DNA of 64,000 nucleotides from NCBI RefSeq assembly GCF_030654605.1, contig NZ_JAURXB010000270.1:62001-126000 (forward strand), read 5' to 3'. The translations under genes and the position numbers were made by a program. This DNA is from Bradyrhizobium sp. (lineage in GTDB: Bacteria > Pseudomonadota > Alphaproteobacteria > Rhizobiales > Xanthobacteraceae). The notes beneath the pieces were generated by a model. The model did no database searches. It worked only from the letters and a program-made list of their open reading frames with translations, and was not told the origin of the DNA. Below are positions 62,609 to 64,000 of this stretch, in pieces. The first letter of the stretch is position 1; each line of letters begins with the position of its first letter.

Positions 62609-64000
62609 TTACTCTTCGCCTTTCTTCAGCCGCCGCCAGACCGCGCCGAGCACGTTGGAGTAGTCGTCGGTCCAGACCCGCTGGTCGTCTTCGGCTTCGG
62701 TCAGGGCCCACTGGTCCGATGCCGCCAGCCTGCCGATATCGGCCTCCTCGCGCGCCGAGATCACCACCGTGGTCGAGAAAATGTATTCGGCGTCGCGGTT
62801 GGTATCCTCGCTGTAGACCCAGCTCTTGAGGTCGTTGGCGTCCGCGATCCCGACCACGACGCTGGACAGCTCCAGATGACGGTTGGAAACGTGCATCGCA
62901 ACGGCGCCCTGCGGCGCCAGCCTTTCCTTGTAGATCTCCATCGCTTCTTCGGTAGCGAGGTGAATCGGGATCGCATCCGACGAATAGGCATCGACGATGA
63001 TCAGGTCATAGGTGCCGGCAGGTTCCTTGGCGAAGGTCAGCCGCGCGTCGCCGATCACCGGCTTCATGTCCGGATCGCACTTGCTGATGTAGGTAAAAAA
63101 TTTCGGATCCTTCGCGCTGTCGACCATGGTCTGGTCGATCTCGAAGAATTTCCAGGTCTCGCCCGGTTCGGAGGCACAGGCCAGCGAGCCGGAGCCGAGC
63201 CCGATCACCGCGACGCGCAGCGGACTGCCCTTGCGCTCGCGCATCGCCGCGATCGCCTGACCGATGCCGCCGTCCTTGTGATAATAGGTGATCGGCTCGG
63301 GCCGCCCGGTCACCGGCGTGCCGTCGTCGTTCTGGTATTTCTCGGCGCCGTGAATCGTCGTGCCGTGCATCAGCACGTGATACTGGCCGTTCGGCGTCAC
63401 CACGATCTTGTGCACCCCGAAGAAGCTGCGCACGGTTTCGACCCGGCCGGCATCCGGCGGATAGGCCCGGATCAGCGCCAGCCCCACTGCGACGGTGGCG
63501 AAGATTTTCCAGCGGTTGGCGTTCAGCCCGAGCGCCAGCAAGGCCGAGAGCACGCCGACAGCACCAATCACCCAGACCCTGTGGTCGTCGAGCCAGCTGA
63601 ACAGTTTGCCGGTCGACCAGGCCGGCGCCATCAGTGCCACCGCGAGCACGGCGAGAAACGGCCAGTACAAGTAACTCCATCGCGCCAGGCGCTCATTGCC
63701 GCCGGGCGGCCGGCACAGCGCCGCGCAGGCCAGCAGGATCGGGTATTCGGCGATCCAGGAGAAAGTAAACGGCGCGATCAATCCGGCGAACAGGCCGCCG
63801 ACCATGCCGCCGAACGACAGCGCGACATAGAAGCCGGTGAGGTATTTCGCGGCCGGGCGGGTCCGCGCCAACTCGCCATGGCAGGCCATCGCGATGACGA
63901 AGAAGCACAGCTGATGCCCGCCGAGCGTCAACAGCAGGTTCTGCTCGCCGCCGACGGCCAGCAGGACGATCACGCCCGCGATCGCCAGCGGCTGCAGCAG
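62609..64000 (-). CDS. Membrane protein with spermidine-synthase-like domain, 3' part (cut by right edge)
   Basis: At least 463 residues, start outside the window. The N-terminal visible part has several membrane helices (YLTGFYVALSFGGMVGGLFA, WSYLYWPFLAVLAVALMAPA). The C-terminal ~250 residues are a spermidine-synthase/SAM-methyltransferase-like domain: VAVIGLGSGSLACASEPGET (SAM/decarboxy-SAM loop), FFEIDQTMVDSA, YDLIIVDAYSSDAIPIHLAT. Such fused proteins have unclear function. The usual length of the family is ~750-850 residues. Confidence 0.9.
   Translation of the reverse strand: MLQPLAIAGVIVLLAVGGEQNLLLTLGGHQLCFFVIAMACHGELARTRPAAKYLTGFYVALSFGGMVGGLFAGLIAPFTFSWIAEYPILLACAALCRPPGGNERLARWSYLYWPFLAVLAVALMAPAWSTGKLFSWLDDHRVWVIGAVGVLSALLALGLNANRWKIFATVAVGLALIRAYPPDAGRVETVRSFFGVHKIVVTPNGQYHVLMHGTTIHGAEKYQNDDGTPVTGRPEPITYYHKDGGIGQAIAAMRERKGSPLRVAVIGLGSGSLACASEPGETWKFFEIDQTMVDSAKDPKFFTYISKCDPDMKPVIGDARLTFAKEPAGTYDLIIVDAYSSDAIPIHLATEEAMEIYKERLAPQGAVAMHVSNRHLELSSVVVGIADANDLKSWVYSEDTNRDAEYIFSTTVVISAREEADIGRLAASDQWALTEAEDDQRVWTDDYSNVLGAVWRRLKKGEE

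Overview
The window looks like chromosome of an alphaproteobacterium of the Bradyrhizobium/Rhodopseudomonas (Nitrobacteraceae) type. This rests on very GC-rich coding DNA, families typical of that group (HWE histidine kinases, DUF2336, DUF4169, DUF3775, BA14K and PRC-barrel proteins, SspB with a long C-terminal tail), an EcfG-type general-stress promoter, and many dispersed long inverted repeats between genes. I see no rRNA, tRNA, prophage, insertion sequence or CRISPR array. Species-level placement is an inference.

Layout. 1-10 kb holds a sulfatase-fold membrane enzyme, small secreted proteins, a PRC-barrel gene with a near-perfect EcfG promoter, a TetR regulator divergent from a haem-type membrane protein, an SDR enzyme, and two HWE sensor kinases with a single-domain response regulator. 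10-17 kb holds a MocR regulator divergent from an EamA exporter, a DUF2336 protein, an NAD aldehyde dehydrogenase behind a GAF-Fis regulator, and a rearrangement scar made of a chemoreceptor tail joined to a copy of the DUF2336 3' end. 17-23 kb is the branched-chain amino acid block ilvI - threonine dehydratase - ilvH - methyltransferase - LysE exporter - ilvC. It is preceded by a leader peptide rich in Ile, Leu and Val codons and an intrinsic terminator, which is a classical attenuator. 23-31 kb holds miaA and serB (divergent), and thyA-folA-hflK-hflC-DUF2065-degP on one strand.

31-39 kb holds a Spy-like periplasmic protein, a complete tripartite tricarboxylate transporter (tctC, tctA, tctB), an orphan half chromate transporter, sspB-fumC, and a DUF4169/ribbon-helix-helix pair behind an AT-richer stretch with tandem repeats. 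39-50 kb holds feoA-feoB, a zinc alcohol dehydrogenase, a second DUF2336 protein, a 1246-residue AsmA-family protein, and a cytochrome P450 divergent from its probable TetR repressor. 50-64 kb holds a monocarboxylate-type MFS carrier with a GlcD/D-lactate dehydrogenase flavoprotein, a thioesterase, DUF1328, a UvrD/PcrA helicase that carries a genomic inverted repeat translated inside its ATPase core, a hicA-hicB-hicB' toxin-antitoxin locus, an ABC-2 exporter, an L,D-transpeptidase, and a partial spermidine-synthase-like membrane protein cut by the right edge.

The most unusual items are the in-frame repeat inside uvrD, the ilv attenuator, the duplicated HicB antitoxins, a LOV-type PAS kinase lacking the photoactive cysteine, a possible shared ClpX-docking motif in SspB and DUF4169, and the scar at 16.56-16.95 kb. 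No wholly new multi-gene system is evident; most of the window is core metabolism.
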